A DNA stretch of 64,000 bases, taken from NCBI GenBank assembly GCA_000403495.2, contig KE159821.1, positions 145,588 to 209,587 on the forward strand, given 5' to 3'. The notes beneath the pieces are model-generated. The model was given only the letters and a program-made list of their open reading frames with translations, did not search any database and had not been told where the DNA came from. The translations under genes were made by a program, and so were the position numbers. The stretch comes from Lachnospiraceae bacterium 10-1. Lineage in GTDB: Bacteria > Bacillota > Clostridia > Lachnospirales > Lachnospiraceae. Positions 41,349-50,146 of the stretch are shown here, one piece after another (position 1 is the first letter of the stretch; every line of letters starts with the position of its first letter).

Positions 41349-42053
41349 CTATTTCATAAACCGCAGGTACGCTTTTACAAAATCTTCATACTTATATTTT
41401 GAGATCAGGAGCTTCTCCCCATTTGTCAGCGTTACCTCTGTTTTGTTGTATTCATCCACATAGGACAGGTTGACCAGGTAGCCTTTGTGGACACGGCAGA
41501 ACTGCCCCTGCAGTTCTTCTTCCAGATCACTCATTTTTGCATAGTATTCCAAAATCCCGTTCTTCATATGGACGGCTATTTTATGGTTCTGGCTTTCCAT
41601 GTAATAGATGTCGCTTAACGGTATTGTTTTTCCCGTATTCCCATACTGGACCATCAGCACCCTTTTCCCCTGCCCGGCCTGCTGCGCCGCCCTCCTAAAA
41701 ATCTCGGCAAACCGCCCTTCGTCAATGGGTTTCAGCAGGTACTGGAACGCCCCCACGTCAAAGGCATCATACACATATTTTTCATAGCCCGTGACAAATA
41801 TGATGATGGGCTGTTTGATATCTTCCATGCCCCTGATCCGTTTTGCCATTTCCATACCATCCATTGATGAATCCGGGCCTTTCAGCTCAATGTCAAGAAA
41901 CAGCAGGTCATGATCAGCCCCCGCTAAAAAATAATCCTCCGCCGTGGCATATTCCGTGACCTCACACTCCACTCCCTGTTTCCGAACCAGCGAACAGATG
42001 TAGCTCCTTATATTTTTTTCATCATCACAGACCGCTATTTTGATTGCCTCCAC
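41349..42053 (-). CDS. LytTR-family response regulator
   Basis: 234 residues from a GTG at 42051-42053. The receiver has acidic CDDEK (9-13) and phosphoacceptor Asp54 in LFLDIELKG; the C-terminal LytTR DNA-binding domain shows YYMESQNHKIAVHMKNG, FCRVHKGYLVNLSYV and LLISKYKYEDF. It heads the operon with the AgrC-like kinase. A 21-bp-spaced direct repeat lies 53 to 81 bases upstream and may be its own binding site. The GTG overlaps the AAGGAGG tract, suggesting weak initiation. Confidence 0.92.
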   Translation of the reverse strand: MEAIKIAVCDDEKNIRSYICSLVRKQGVECEVTEYATAEDYFLAGADHDLLFLDIELKGPDSSMDGMEMAKRIRGMEDIKQPIIIFVTGYEKYVYDAFDVGAFQYLLKPIDEGRFAEIFRRAAQQAGQGKRVLMVQYGNTGKTIPLSDIYYMESQNHKIAVHMKNGILEYYAKMSDLEEELQGQFCRVHKGYLVNLSYVDEYNKTEVTLTNGEKLLISKYKYEDFVKAYLRFMK

Positions 42054-42105
42054 CTCCTTCTTTCCTCACTTCGTGTATCGGAAAAATAAGAATATTTTTA
42101 ACTCC

Positions 42106-42134
42106 GACAGCGTGAATAGACGATTTGACAGCGT
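42106..42134 (-). promoter_or_regulatory. Direct repeat ACGCTGTC, candidate LytTR binding site
   Basis: GACAGCGT occurs at 42106-42113 and 42127-42134, exactly 21 bp apart (two helical turns), upstream of the LytTR regulator gene. LytTR proteins bind pairs of short direct repeats with this spacing. The interval 42135-42291 holds no supported gene. Confidence 0.5.
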
Positions 42135-42291
42135 AACTGGATTGACGCTTTTTATCCTTAATATCCCCTCTGCCGCTCTCAATATCCCCCGCAAGGCGGC
42201 GCAAATGCAAACTACCGTGTAAGCATATTAACTCTGATTCCCCCGCTTTCCAAGCGGTTTCTGCTGTCAGACTTGCCTGCGGAAAAGGCAG

Positions 42292-42330
42292 ACCGCCGCA
42301 TATGGCGGATGATGGCCATAGTGCGGCGGT
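42292..42330 (-). terminator. Terminator after the C39 peptidase gene
   Basis: ACCGCCGCA/TGCGGCGGT plus TATGGC/GCCATA form a 15-bp stem with one bulged base and an 8-base loop, followed on the minus strand by CTGCCTTTT and on the plus strand by TTGTCTTTTG. It should end the exporter operon and insulate it from the LytTR operon, possibly in both directions. Confidence 0.75.
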
Positions 42331-42356
42331 TTGTCTTTTGTAGGGTTCCTTTCTTA

Positions 42357-43346
42357 CTATTTCTCTTTGTCATATACCCATATACTTTTAATCTGATTTT
42401 CAATCTCGCTGAATGTCCATCTCCTGCCGCTCCTTGCTACGCAGTTAGGATCGATTATCATAAATCCCTCATTATCATACCCATATACGACAATATAATG
42501 ACCAGATATTGTGAAATCCCCTTTCCCCATAGCACATATGATAATTCCGCCATTATCAAGTACTGCCCTCATATTATTTGCAGTGGAGCTTACGGATAAG
42601 ACTTTAATGCCATACAGCTTTGGTACATCCTCCATCAAAGCCCATGATGTACCAGTTCCCTCTACATAATATCCATTTTCCGCACTGTAGGCGGCGATAC
42701 TGTCCGGGGTATGTGTTTCATCCCTGGTCAGATAGAACAATACCATAGACAAACACGTTGGACCGCAGCCTGCCAGCCCAATGCAGCTACCCCCATAGGA
42801 CTCATACCCCCAGCGCCTGTCCCATTGGAGGAACAGTGGAAATTCCTGCTCTCTTTCGGATGCAGTAATTCCCCCTGTCACTCTGTTCCGGTCAGGATAT
42901 CCGGAAACAAAATCCGCCATTTCCGGATTATTTGCCAACGCTGCAAGCAGCTCCCCCGGATACTGGGAATGATTTTGATAAATCCCTTCTATCAGGGAGC
43001 TTGCCTGCCCCAGCTCACCCAGCCGCTGCAGGACTTCCGCTTCCGTGCGTTCTATAGGCTTGCCAACTTCCCATGTATCAATGCTGCCAATATAATCTAC
43101 ATCATTCAGTTTATCTGGTGGCTGCGCATCTGCGCTGGTCTGTACCCTCCCATATTGCTGTATCTCCAGCCGCTCCAATTCCATCTGCATTTCTTCCAGA
43201 CGGGCATAGATATTTCTGATACAGAACACAATCACAACCAAAACCGCCACTCTGACTAATAATGATTTCCACCTTATCTGTTGTTTTTTTCTTCTGCTCT
43301 CCATCTGCTGCCTGTTCATCCTGACATTTCTGCCACCTGCTACCAT
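42357..43346 (-). CDS. Membrane-anchored C39-family peptidase
   Basis: 329 residues. A basic N-terminus and one membrane helix (about 28-46) are followed by a coiled coil and a spacer of about 110 residues; the peptidase domain has QWDRRWG, GCGPTCLSM (Cys194), SGHYIVVYGY (His283) and IIDPN (Asp299). C39 peptidases are papain-like enzymes, best known for cutting double-glycine leaders. Here the domain lies outside the membrane and is not fused to a transporter, so extracytoplasmic processing is likely. It is the last gene of the exporter operon. Confidence 0.82.
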   Translation of the reverse strand: MVAGGRNVRMNRQQMESRRKKQQIRWKSLLVRVAVLVVIVFCIRNIYARLEEMQMELERLEIQQYGRVQTSADAQPPDKLNDVDYIGSIDTWEVGKPIERTEAEVLQRLGELGQASSLIEGIYQNHSQYPGELLAALANNPEMADFVSGYPDRNRVTGGITASEREQEFPLFLQWDRRWGYESYGGSCIGLAGCGPTCLSMVLFYLTRDETHTPDSIAAYSAENGYYVEGTGTSWALMEDVPKLYGIKVLSVSSTANNMRAVLDNGGIIICAMGKGDFTISGHYIVVYGYDNEGFMIIDPNCVARSGRRWTFSEIENQIKSIWVYDKEK

Positions 43347-43367
43347 CCATGTTCCTCACAATCGTAT

Positions 43368-44015
43368 CTAATTTTCCCCGATGTCTGTGTCGTCTGCGAT
43401 TTTCCCTTTCTTTAACCGCAGGACGATATCCGCCTGCTCTGCCAGTTCCCTGCTGTGAGTAACTACAACCACACATTTTTCCTGTTCATGAGCCAGTTTC
43501 TGAAAAATAGATATAATCTCATTCGCAGTATCCTCGTCCAAATTTCCTGTCGGTTCATCCGCTAACAGGATGGGCGCCTTGCTTGCCAATGCCCTTGCAA
43601 TGGCTACCCTCTGCTGTTGGCCTCCGGACAACTGCATCACATTTCTTTTCCGCTGCGCCTCATCAATGCCCATCTGCGCCAGCAATTCTTCCGCATCGGC
43701 TTTCCCACCTAACTTTACATTTTCAACCGGCGTTAAATAGTCGATCAGATTATAATTTTGAAAGACCAGTGAAACATGATCCTTTCGATGTGCATTTAAT
43801 CCCCTTTGCAGAATATCCTCTCCTGCAACGCAGACAGTCCCCTCAACCGGCACATCCAGCCCCGCCAGCAAAGATAAAAGCGTTGTTTTTCCTGAACCGC
43901 TGGAACCTAAAATGGCATACATAACACCCTTCTTAAATTGGTAAGTTACATGATTCAGAATCGTCTTATCTTTCTGTGATTTATAATAATATGAAACATC
44001 CTTTAACTCTAACAT
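43368..44015 (-). CDS. ABC transporter ATPase (LolD/MacB type)
   Basis: 215 residues with all motifs: Walker A GSSGSGKTT, Q-loop VFQNYNLIDYL, signature LSGGQQQR, Walker B ILLADEPTGNLD and switch His in VVVTHS. The NLD-type D-loop and length match the ATPase partners of FtsX-family permeases. It lies between the permease genes and the C39 peptidase gene, with gaps of 10 and 21 bases, in one operon. Confidence 0.93.
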   Translation of the reverse strand: MLELKDVSYYYKSQKDKTILNHVTYQFKKGVMYAILGSSGSGKTTLLSLLAGLDVPVEGTVCVAGEDILQRGLNAHRKDHVSLVFQNYNLIDYLTPVENVKLGGKADAEELLAQMGIDEAQRKRNVMQLSGGQQQRVAIARALASKAPILLADEPTGNLDEDTANEIISIFQKLAHEQEKCVVVVTHSRELAEQADIVLRLKKGKIADDTDIGEN

Positions 44016-44025
44016 ACAGCCTCCT

Positions 44026-45465
44026 TTAGCCCATCTTGCTTAAAATTTCTTTTGGTTTCTGTATTACCACAAATATGCAGGATGATGAAACCGCAGCCAA
44101 AATCACACCCAATACAGAACAGGCAGACAGCAGGACTATTTTTCCTGTCACTTCAGTTTTAACACCCATTACCTTTGTTTCATATTCTGCCACTCCTGCA
44201 CCTCCTGTCATGCCTTCTTCCGCTTCCCTCTGTTCCTCCTGTTGCTGAACTTGATAACCCACCAGATAATCTGCAACACTTTTAGATAATGAAGGTGCAC
44301 ATACAGTTGCCAGCGTAAAAGAAACACATCCTATCAGGATTCCTTCCAGTATCATCTGTGCTATAATGGCAGCCTTGCCTTTCCCGATTGCCAAAAATAT
44401 ACCTATTTCATGCACCCTGCCTTTCAGCCAGAACAGGAATACAAGAAAAATAATGACTGCGCCCGAAACGGCAACTAAGATCAGTATTATGGTACTCATT
44501 TCATCCAGATCTCCGAAATTCGCTGCCATCGTATCGCTCATCCCGGTATTGTCAAGGAAATCATAGCGTTTCCAGTCAATGTCAGCTTTCCTGATCCTCT
44601 CCTTTACCGTTTCATACTCATCTACATTCTCTACCCAGAATGTCGCATATTGATATAGCGGATCTCCCTCGCATCCCTGCGGCTTTTCCGGGAAACGCAG
44701 GTCTGTCATGATGATGTTCTCACTCCGGTAGCTGTCCCCGTACATGATGGGTGTGATTTTATGGATTGTATCATAAATCCCGACGATCTCCGCACTGTAA
44801 ACCTTAGATGTTTCACACTCTTTCCGGTCATTAAATTCCAGTTTATCCCCAACCGTCAATCCATTTAATTCTGCCAGCTCCCTTGATATGACGCATACAT
44901 CTTTATCCTCTGCTGTGATCATACGTCCCTCATTTACTTCTATATTCCCATTCTGCACATCGAAATCCAGCCGCATTTCCATATTTCCCCGCAATGACAC
45001 ACCCAGCAGGTCTGAATGCTGGTCTACATCCGGGTCTTCAATCCGTACAAAATTTACAGGATTGACCACTATGTTCGCCGTGGTGACATTATATTCCGCA
45101 ATCCCTTCCTGCCCTGCAAGTGTTTCAATATCCTCCATCTGCAGGGTTTCAAAAGAGTTATCATGCCATATCATCCAATCCCCTGATTCAAGCTGCTCTA
45201 TATGCGATCCATCCACGCTCCCGTTCTGCCCGCCTAATTTTTCTATTGCCTCTGCCGTCCTGTCATGCCTGTCCGCTTCATTTTCTTCCATCCTGAAAGA
45301 TGCCCCAAGCGCCTGTTTACCTTCCGTCTGCGTCTGTACATTTGCGGATTTGCACGCCCACCCGGCATAGATAAAGCAGGCTGTTACAAAAACAATGCTT
45401 AAAAGAAGAATTGTCTTTGCCCGTTTCCGAACCAGACAGCGTATACTTAACTCTAAGATGTTCAT
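44026..45465 (-). CDS. FtsX-family ABC permease 1
   Basis: 479 residues. One N-terminal membrane helix (about 18-36), a large extracytoplasmic domain (about 40-320), and three helices towards the C-terminus (about 325-350, 370-395, 445-470), the MacB/FtsX topology. LKGRVHEIGIFLAIGKGKAAIIAQMILEG is the conserved cytoplasmic loop. The start is separated by one base from the upstream permease stop. Probably a mechanotransmission exporter or sensor subunit. Confidence 0.88.
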   Translation of the reverse strand: MNILELSIRCLVRKRAKTILLLSIVFVTACFIYAGWACKSANVQTQTEGKQALGASFRMEENEADRHDRTAEAIEKLGGQNGSVDGSHIEQLESGDWMIWHDNSFETLQMEDIETLAGQEGIAEYNVTTANIVVNPVNFVRIEDPDVDQHSDLLGVSLRGNMEMRLDFDVQNGNIEVNEGRMITAEDKDVCVISRELAELNGLTVGDKLEFNDRKECETSKVYSAEIVGIYDTIHKITPIMYGDSYRSENIIMTDLRFPEKPQGCEGDPLYQYATFWVENVDEYETVKERIRKADIDWKRYDFLDNTGMSDTMAANFGDLDEMSTIILILVAVSGAVIIFLVFLFWLKGRVHEIGIFLAIGKGKAAIIAQMILEGILIGCVSFTLATVCAPSLSKSVADYLVGYQVQQQEEQREAEEGMTGGAGVAEYETKVMGVKTEVTGKIVLLSACSVLGVILAAVSSSCIFVVIQKPKEILSKMG

Positions 45466-45466
45466 G

Positions 45467-46666
45467 TTATCCCTCCATTTCCGACAAGGTTTCTTTCACA
45501 GGCTTTTTCATATATGGAAAAATAGCTATCCCAGTCAATATTACAACACCAGCCAGTCCGATACATAAAACTCCTGACTGCCAGCTAAATGATAATTCCA
45601 ATGCTATGCTGTTCCCCTGCATGATGGCAAGACTATTGCTAATCCGTGGTAATAAGAGCTTTGTTGCAATTCCCGCTCCCACGAATGCGACAAAATACAA
45701 TATCATCTCTTCCAAAATCATTTGAGATAATATATTTCCTTTTGCTATACCCAGACTGATCAGAACAGCAATCTCCGTTTTCCGGCTGCGCATCCACATG
45801 GCAAGCAAAAGTCCTGTTATCAGACTGCCGGAAGTTACCGTCAGGGCGAAAATCAAAAACGTAATTCTGCCTGTCTGTCCGATCATCATTTTTAATTTTT
45901 GGAATGTATTATCTGTTATCCCAATCGCAGCCCTGTCCTGATACATTCTTTCCAGCACTTCCTTTGTATCCGTGAGCTGCTCAGGATCATTTACATACAC
46001 TGCCACATTTAAAAAGCAAGTCCTGCCGGACAGCCTGTTCACAAAATCTGCCGTTCCATAAATCTGGTTTTCAATGCGGTTCACTGTCCGCACATTTTCG
46101 GTCTGGCTCCGTTCCATCCCCGACAGGAACAATCCGGCAACGACCGCTTCCTGCTCCCTTCCATCCACCGTTTCAAACACAATTTTATCGCCTAACTGAA
46201 TTCCATTATCTTCTGCCAGAAACTGATTCACTACAATATCTTCACTTCCCTGTGGATAATTCCCCTCTGTAATCCGATAAACTTTATCCGCAAATGGGCT
46301 GTCTTTCTCCAGTTCATCGTACCCGTGAACGGTAAATGTATTTTCAGAACCTTCACTGCCTGCAACCGGGATACAGGTTGTAGAACCAACCTGCATCTCC
46401 GATATCCGGTTGAGCCAGTTTACATTGGGTTCCTCTTCAATTGCCTGCATATCTGTTTCTTCAAAAGGGTGATCCGCCTCCATGCTCTCCAATATTATTT
46501 TGCTCTCTGCATTCTTCCGAAGTTCTTCTGCCAGCCCTAAAGATACTTTCCGTATTCCCAATGTGCCTAAAACCATGCTGTTAATGACCAGAAACAGCAA
46601 CAGCAATAATACAGACTTCATCTTTTTTCTCCGGATATAGCAGAGCGCTCTTTCCAAACAACCCAT
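45467..46666 (-). CDS. FtsX-family ABC permease 2
   Basis: 399 residues with the same layout: one N-terminal helix, an outer domain (about 40-270) and three C-terminal helices, with MRSRKTEIAVLISLGIAKGNILSQMILEE as the conserved loop. The arrangement of two permeases and one ATPase next to a two-component system recalls the pneumococcal Vex123/VncRS system. It overlaps neither neighbour but is tightly spaced. Confidence 0.88.
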   Translation of the reverse strand: MGCLERALCYIRRKKMKSVLLLLLFLVINSMVLGTLGIRKVSLGLAEELRKNAESKIILESMEADHPFEETDMQAIEEEPNVNWLNRISEMQVGSTTCIPVAGSEGSENTFTVHGYDELEKDSPFADKVYRITEGNYPQGSEDIVVNQFLAEDNGIQLGDKIVFETVDGREQEAVVAGLFLSGMERSQTENVRTVNRIENQIYGTADFVNRLSGRTCFLNVAVYVNDPEQLTDTKEVLERMYQDRAAIGITDNTFQKLKMMIGQTGRITFLIFALTVTSGSLITGLLLAMWMRSRKTEIAVLISLGIAKGNILSQMILEEMILYFVAFVGAGIATKLLLPRISNSLAIMQGNSIALELSFSWQSGVLCIGLAGVVILTGIAIFPYMKKPVKETLSEMEG

Positions 46667-46675
46667 CCTGACCTC

Positions 46676-47275
46676 CTACTGCCACCTTATGATAACAACC
46701 TTGTCAGCAATCCATTGTTTATCATCCTGACTGGTGCCGAATATATTCACATCCGTTTCTTTCTTGATACTGTTTTTGTCAGTGTCCTCTCTCGAAATTT
46801 CTGTCTGCGATCCCATGCTGAAATATATAACCTGAAAAATAACATCATCCGCATAAGTTATATGAATGTTCGTTTCTTCCGATTCATATCCCGGAGCTGC
46901 AATACCTCCCTCCATTGAGCCATCCTCATTTATGATCAGTGTCCGAGGTGTTATGGTGCATCCCGCATCTGAAAAATCAACAACTCGCCCGCTTAGATTT
47001 GCCCCGTCATAAAATACACCTTCTTCGTGATTATCTGCAATCTCGCCGCTGTTTTTCGCATCAGTGTTATTCATATCTTCCTGACCGCCCTCTGCCTCAT
47101 TGCTGCTGTTTTTTCCATCCGCCGCAATTTCCTCGTTATAGCCGCTCTCATTTGTCATATGCACATCTGACGGCTCCGGCTGCTCATTTTCTTTTCCTGC
47201 ACATCCCGCCATGCCCATACACAAAACCACGGACAAACAAAGAACTCCTGCAGCTTTCAACATCTTTTTTCTCAT
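46676..47275 (-). CDS. Secreted lipoprotein of the exporter operon
   Basis: 199 residues. A signal peptide ends in a lipobox (VLCMGMAGC) with the lipidated Cys at about 25; a disordered Glu/Asn/Ser-rich linker follows, then a small beta domain (GRVVDFSDAGCTITPRTLIINEDG). It is the first gene of the operon, transcribed away from the response regulator gene. It may be the substrate-capture or signalling subunit. Family not recognised. Confidence 0.75.
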   Translation of the reverse strand: MRKKMLKAAGVLCLSVVLCMGMAGCAGKENEQPEPSDVHMTNESGYNEEIAADGKNSSNEAEGGQEDMNNTDAKNSGEIADNHEEGVFYDGANLSGRVVDFSDAGCTITPRTLIINEDGSMEGGIAAPGYESEETNIHITYADDVIFQVIYFSMGSQTEISREDTDKNSIKKETDVNIFGTSQDDKQWIADKVVIIRWQ

Positions 47276-47358
47276 CTTCCATACCTCTTTTCTTTTTATT
47301 TGGCTTTTTGCCTGTTCTATGTTTCATTGAACATATTCAAAGAATAACATCCGGCCAT

Positions 47359-47432
47359 CCTAAAAATCTCCTATTTCATCACCCAATATTAAGTATTTTT
47401 TAGAAGATTTTTAGGAATTGTTTTGCTATACT
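47359..47432 (+). promoter_or_regulatory. Divergent promoter region with 11-bp direct repeats (OmpR-type operator)
   Basis: TTTTTAG occurs at 47397-47403 and 47408-47414, an exact 11-bp period as in PhoB/OmpR boxes. The right unit is also the arm of an 11-bp inverted repeat with CCTAAAAATCT at 47359-47369. A -10 box TATACT at 47427-47432 follows, with only a weak -35 (AAGATT) at 17-bp spacing, so the promoter of the regulator gene probably needs an activator. The opposite arm faces the lipoprotein operon. Confidence 0.6.
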
Positions 47433-47464
47433 TAGTATAGGAATCTGACGGATTGGAGGCCGCT

Positions 47465-48160
47465 ATGAAAATTCTATTATTAGAAGATGACAAATACCTG
47501 TGTGGCAATATAAAACAGCAGCTTACAAAAGAGGGATATATCGTGGATGCCTGCAATGACGGAGAGGAAGGTTTTCTACTTGCCTTAGACCAGGGAAACA
47601 GTTATGACCTGGCTGTTATTGACCGTATGCTCCCCGTTATAGACGGCCTTGCCATCATAAAAGCAATGCGGAATAAGAAAATACAGATTCCCGTTATTAT
47701 CATTACCGGGATGTCCGAATTACAGGATAAAATTGAAGGGTTGGACAATGGTGCTGATGATTACCTTACAAAACCCTTTCACATCAGCGAATTATCTGCA
47801 CGAATCAGGGCATTGACCCGCAGGCCGGCTATTATGGCCAGGCAAAACTGTCTTACTTACCATGATCTTTCCCTTGACATTTCAAAAAGACAGCTTGAAT
47901 GCAGAAACAATCATTTGGTACTGACACCGACAGAATTCCATTTAATGGGTATCTTTCTTGAAAAGCCGGAGATCGTGCTTACGAGGGAGCAACTTATACA
48001 AAAGGTTTGGGAAACGGATGCAGACGTGGAATCAAAGAATCTGGATAACTACATCTATTTTTTACGAAAACGCCTCCGCACTGTCGGAAGTGAATGTGTC
48101 CTGGCCTCTATCTACGGCTCCGGATTTATATTGGAGGTAAAGCATGGTACAAAGCCTTAA
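47465..48160 (+). CDS. OmpR/PhoB-family response regulator
   Basis: 231 residues from the ATG at 47465, preceded by GGAGG; an upstream TTG in frame is unlikely. Receiver with LLLEDDK and phosphoacceptor Asp53 in LAVIDRMLP, and Lys in YLTKPFH; winged helix with LTPTEFHLMGIFLEKPEIVLTREQL and YIYFLRKRL. The start lies 33 bases after a likely -10 box. It overlaps the kinase gene by 17 bases. Confidence 0.93.
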   Translation: MKILLLEDDKYLCGNIKQQLTKEGYIVDACNDGEEGFLLALDQGNSYDLAVIDRMLPVIDGLAIIKAMRNKKIQIPVIIITGMSELQDKIEGLDNGADDYLTKPFHISELSARIRALTRRPAIMARQNCLTYHDLSLDISKRQLECRNNHLVLTPTEFHLMGIFLEKPEIVLTREQLIQKVWETDADVESKNLDNYIYFLRKRLRTVGSECVLASIYGSGFILEVKHGTKP

Positions 48161-49454
48161 AAGAAATCTTTATTTTTTGATGGTTGGCTCCCTCATGTTC
48201 ATCTTTTCTATCGTATTCTGCCTGATGGTCCATGAAAATATAAAGGCAAAGAGGAATTCGGAACTGGCTTACTTTAACAGGATGACAACCACCCTTGTCC
48301 TACAATTAGAGCATGAATCTGATTATCAAACATGTTTAAACCTTTATGAAGAAAGGCGTGATATGTATTTTCAGCTTTCTTCTGATACCGGGCGTTCTCT
48401 TTACCAAAGTGAATATTTAGGAGACAACACTGATATTATTGATACCTTTTTAACTACATTGCTTGGTACGGAGGGCGATTTTACCTTTAGTCCATCCAGC
48501 TTGAAAGATTATTATTACAGCAGGCAGAGCGGAGCTTATACCATCGAAGCGTTAAACGGAAAAAAATATTATTGTGTAAACTGTCTGGTTGTCACAGATT
48601 ATGGCAGCATATATACAGTTACCGCAATAAAAGAAAAATCCAGCTTTGCCACATTGTTAAAACCGAAATCCGGATATTATTTCTGTATATGGTGCGGCGT
48701 CCTCGTTTCTATTATCTGCCTTTCCAAAATACTGATCAGAAAGGCTGTAAAACCCACCGAAAAAGCCATGCAGAGCCAGAAAGACTTTATCGCTGCCGTT
48801 TCCCATGAATGCAAAGCCCCATTGGCAGCGATCCTTTCCTCCGCTGAAATGATTGAATCTGTACCGAATATTCCAGATACTGTTACGGATCATGTACGGG
48901 TGATTGATGCAGAGGTATCACGAATGTCCCGGCTTATCCGTGATCTGCTCCTGCTCTCATCCATTGATGCCGGAAACTGGTCTTTCCACATGGATGAGGT
49001 CAATGTTGACACGTTATTGATAAACCTATATACAAAATTTGAACGTATCTGTAGAAAAAAGGATATACAATTACAGCTTAATATACCAGATGAATGCTGT
49101 CCGCCGCTTTATTCCGATGCAGACCGGTTAGACCAGATTATCAGTATTTTTCTTGATAATGCGGTTTCATACTCACCGCCCGAATCTGAAATTTCATTAA
49201 ACGCATCTGTAAGAAAAAATGAATTGATATTTACCATCATAGATCATGGAATCGGAATCAGCGAAAAAGAGAAACCATTTATCTTTGATCGTTTCTATCA
49301 AAGTGACAAATCCCGTACCCAAAGGGAGCATTTTGGACTCGGACTTAGCATCGCAAATGATTTAGTCCATAAACTGGAAGGAAAAATTAAACTGTTTGAT
49401 ACGCCTGGAGGAGGATGCACTTTCAAAATATTTCTTCCCTTAAAACAGCAATAG
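48144..49454 (+). CDS. Sensor histidine kinase
   Basis: 436 residues. Two membrane helices (about 9-29 and 178-197) enclose an outer sensor domain of 150 residues. The HisKA motif is FIAAVSHECKAPLAAI with His221; note Cys-Lys-Ala in place of the usual Leu-Arg-Thr. HATPase: IFLDNAVSYSPP, IDHGIGISEKEKPFIFDRFYQ and FGLGLSIAND. It is expected to sense a peptide antibiotic or envelope signal and to control the divergent exporter operon. Confidence 0.92.
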   Translation: MVQSLKRNLYFLMVGSLMFIFSIVFCLMVHENIKAKRNSELAYFNRMTTTLVLQLEHESDYQTCLNLYEERRDMYFQLSSDTGRSLYQSEYLGDNTDIIDTFLTTLLGTEGDFTFSPSSLKDYYYSRQSGAYTIEALNGKKYYCVNCLVVTDYGSIYTVTAIKEKSSFATLLKPKSGYYFCIWCGVLVSIICLSKILIRKAVKPTEKAMQSQKDFIAAVSHECKAPLAAILSSAEMIESVPNIPDTVTDHVRVIDAEVSRMSRLIRDLLLLSSIDAGNWSFHMDEVNVDTLLINLYTKFERICRKKDIQLQLNIPDECCPPLYSDADRLDQIISIFLDNAVSYSPPESEISLNASVRKNELIFTIIDHGIGISEKEKPFIFDRFYQSDKSRTQREHFGLGLSIANDLVHKLEGKIKLFDTPGGGCTFKIFLPLKQQ

Positions 49455-49496
49455 ATGGCATGGAACTACTATTCTCCAAAAATAAGAAGTACAAAA

Positions 49497-49527
49497 TGAA
49501 AAGGGAGCCAGTACTGCTCCCTTTTCA
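49497..49527. terminator. Bidirectional terminator between convergent genes
   Basis: TGAAAAGGGAGC (49497-49508) and GCTCCCTTTTCA (49516-49527) form a perfect 12-bp stem with a 7-base loop; T-rich tracts follow on both strands. It ends the kinase transcript from the left and the HxlR/YbhB transcript from the right. Confidence 0.9.
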
Positions 49528-49560
49528 TTTTTACGCTCTCGCCCTTAATGTGCCAGCTAT

Positions 49561-50064
49561 TTAATTTTCATATATCCCTTTCAGCGTAAACTGGTCTAAG
49601 ATATGCCCGTCCATTTCCCGGTGAAGTTCATTCAGCAGAAATCCCTTTTCCAACTCCAGCATCTTATCCAAGGCATACACATGAAGTTCATATACGTGCG
49701 GCTTATCGGGCGGCGTCATCCCGCCGTAATAACAGGAAAGCTCCGTGGACTGCTCTCCGCCCTGTATGCTCGTCCAGCTATTCCTTCCCTGCACAAAGTC
49801 ATCCGCCGTCTGGCTCTCATTCTCTTTGATCTCAAAACGGGTAATATTTGCCGCCAGCCAGTGTATCCATGCGAATCCCCCTGTCACCGGGTATGCGTCC
49901 TTGTCCTCCAAAACAATGGCAATCGACACCGTTTCCTGCGGCGCACCTTCCACCTTAAAGGGTAAAGAATAAGTAGGGATGCCGTTTTCATTGAACTGCG
50001 TCCCATGCCCGCCATATTGGGGCTGGATTACTCCGTTTATAATGCCGCTGCTTGTAACATTCAT
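49561..50064 (-). CDS. YbhB/YbcL (PEBP-like) protein
   Basis: 167 residues from the ATG at 50062-50064 with GGAGG at nine bases. Motifs TFIV-type PEBP pattern: VSIAIVLEDKDAY, FAWIHWLAANI, SCYYGGMTPPDKPHVYELHVYALD. Bacterial PEBP proteins bind small anionic ligands; their cellular role is unclear. It is transcribed from the HxlR regulator gene 82 bases upstream. Confidence 0.88.
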   Translation of the reverse strand: MNVTSSGIINGVIQPQYGGHGTQFNENGIPTYSLPFKVEGAPQETVSIAIVLEDKDAYPVTGGFAWIHWLAANITRFEIKENESQTADDFVQGRNSWTSIQGGEQSTELSCYYGGMTPPDKPHVYELHVYALDKMLELEKGFLLNELHREMDGHILDQFTLKGIYEN

Positions 50065-50146
50065 CTTTGATATCCTCCAATTCGATTTATGATGATATTT
50101 TAAGCGGCGGTTTCCGGACAGTAAATTACCCACTTTTTCGTGGGTA

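Noticed and set aside
42025..42403. Two short minus-strand frames between LytTR and C39 genes, considered as signal-peptide precursors
   Set aside because: They overlap the terminator and the direct-repeat operator, have no good ribosome site and lack an agrD-like or double-glycine leader.
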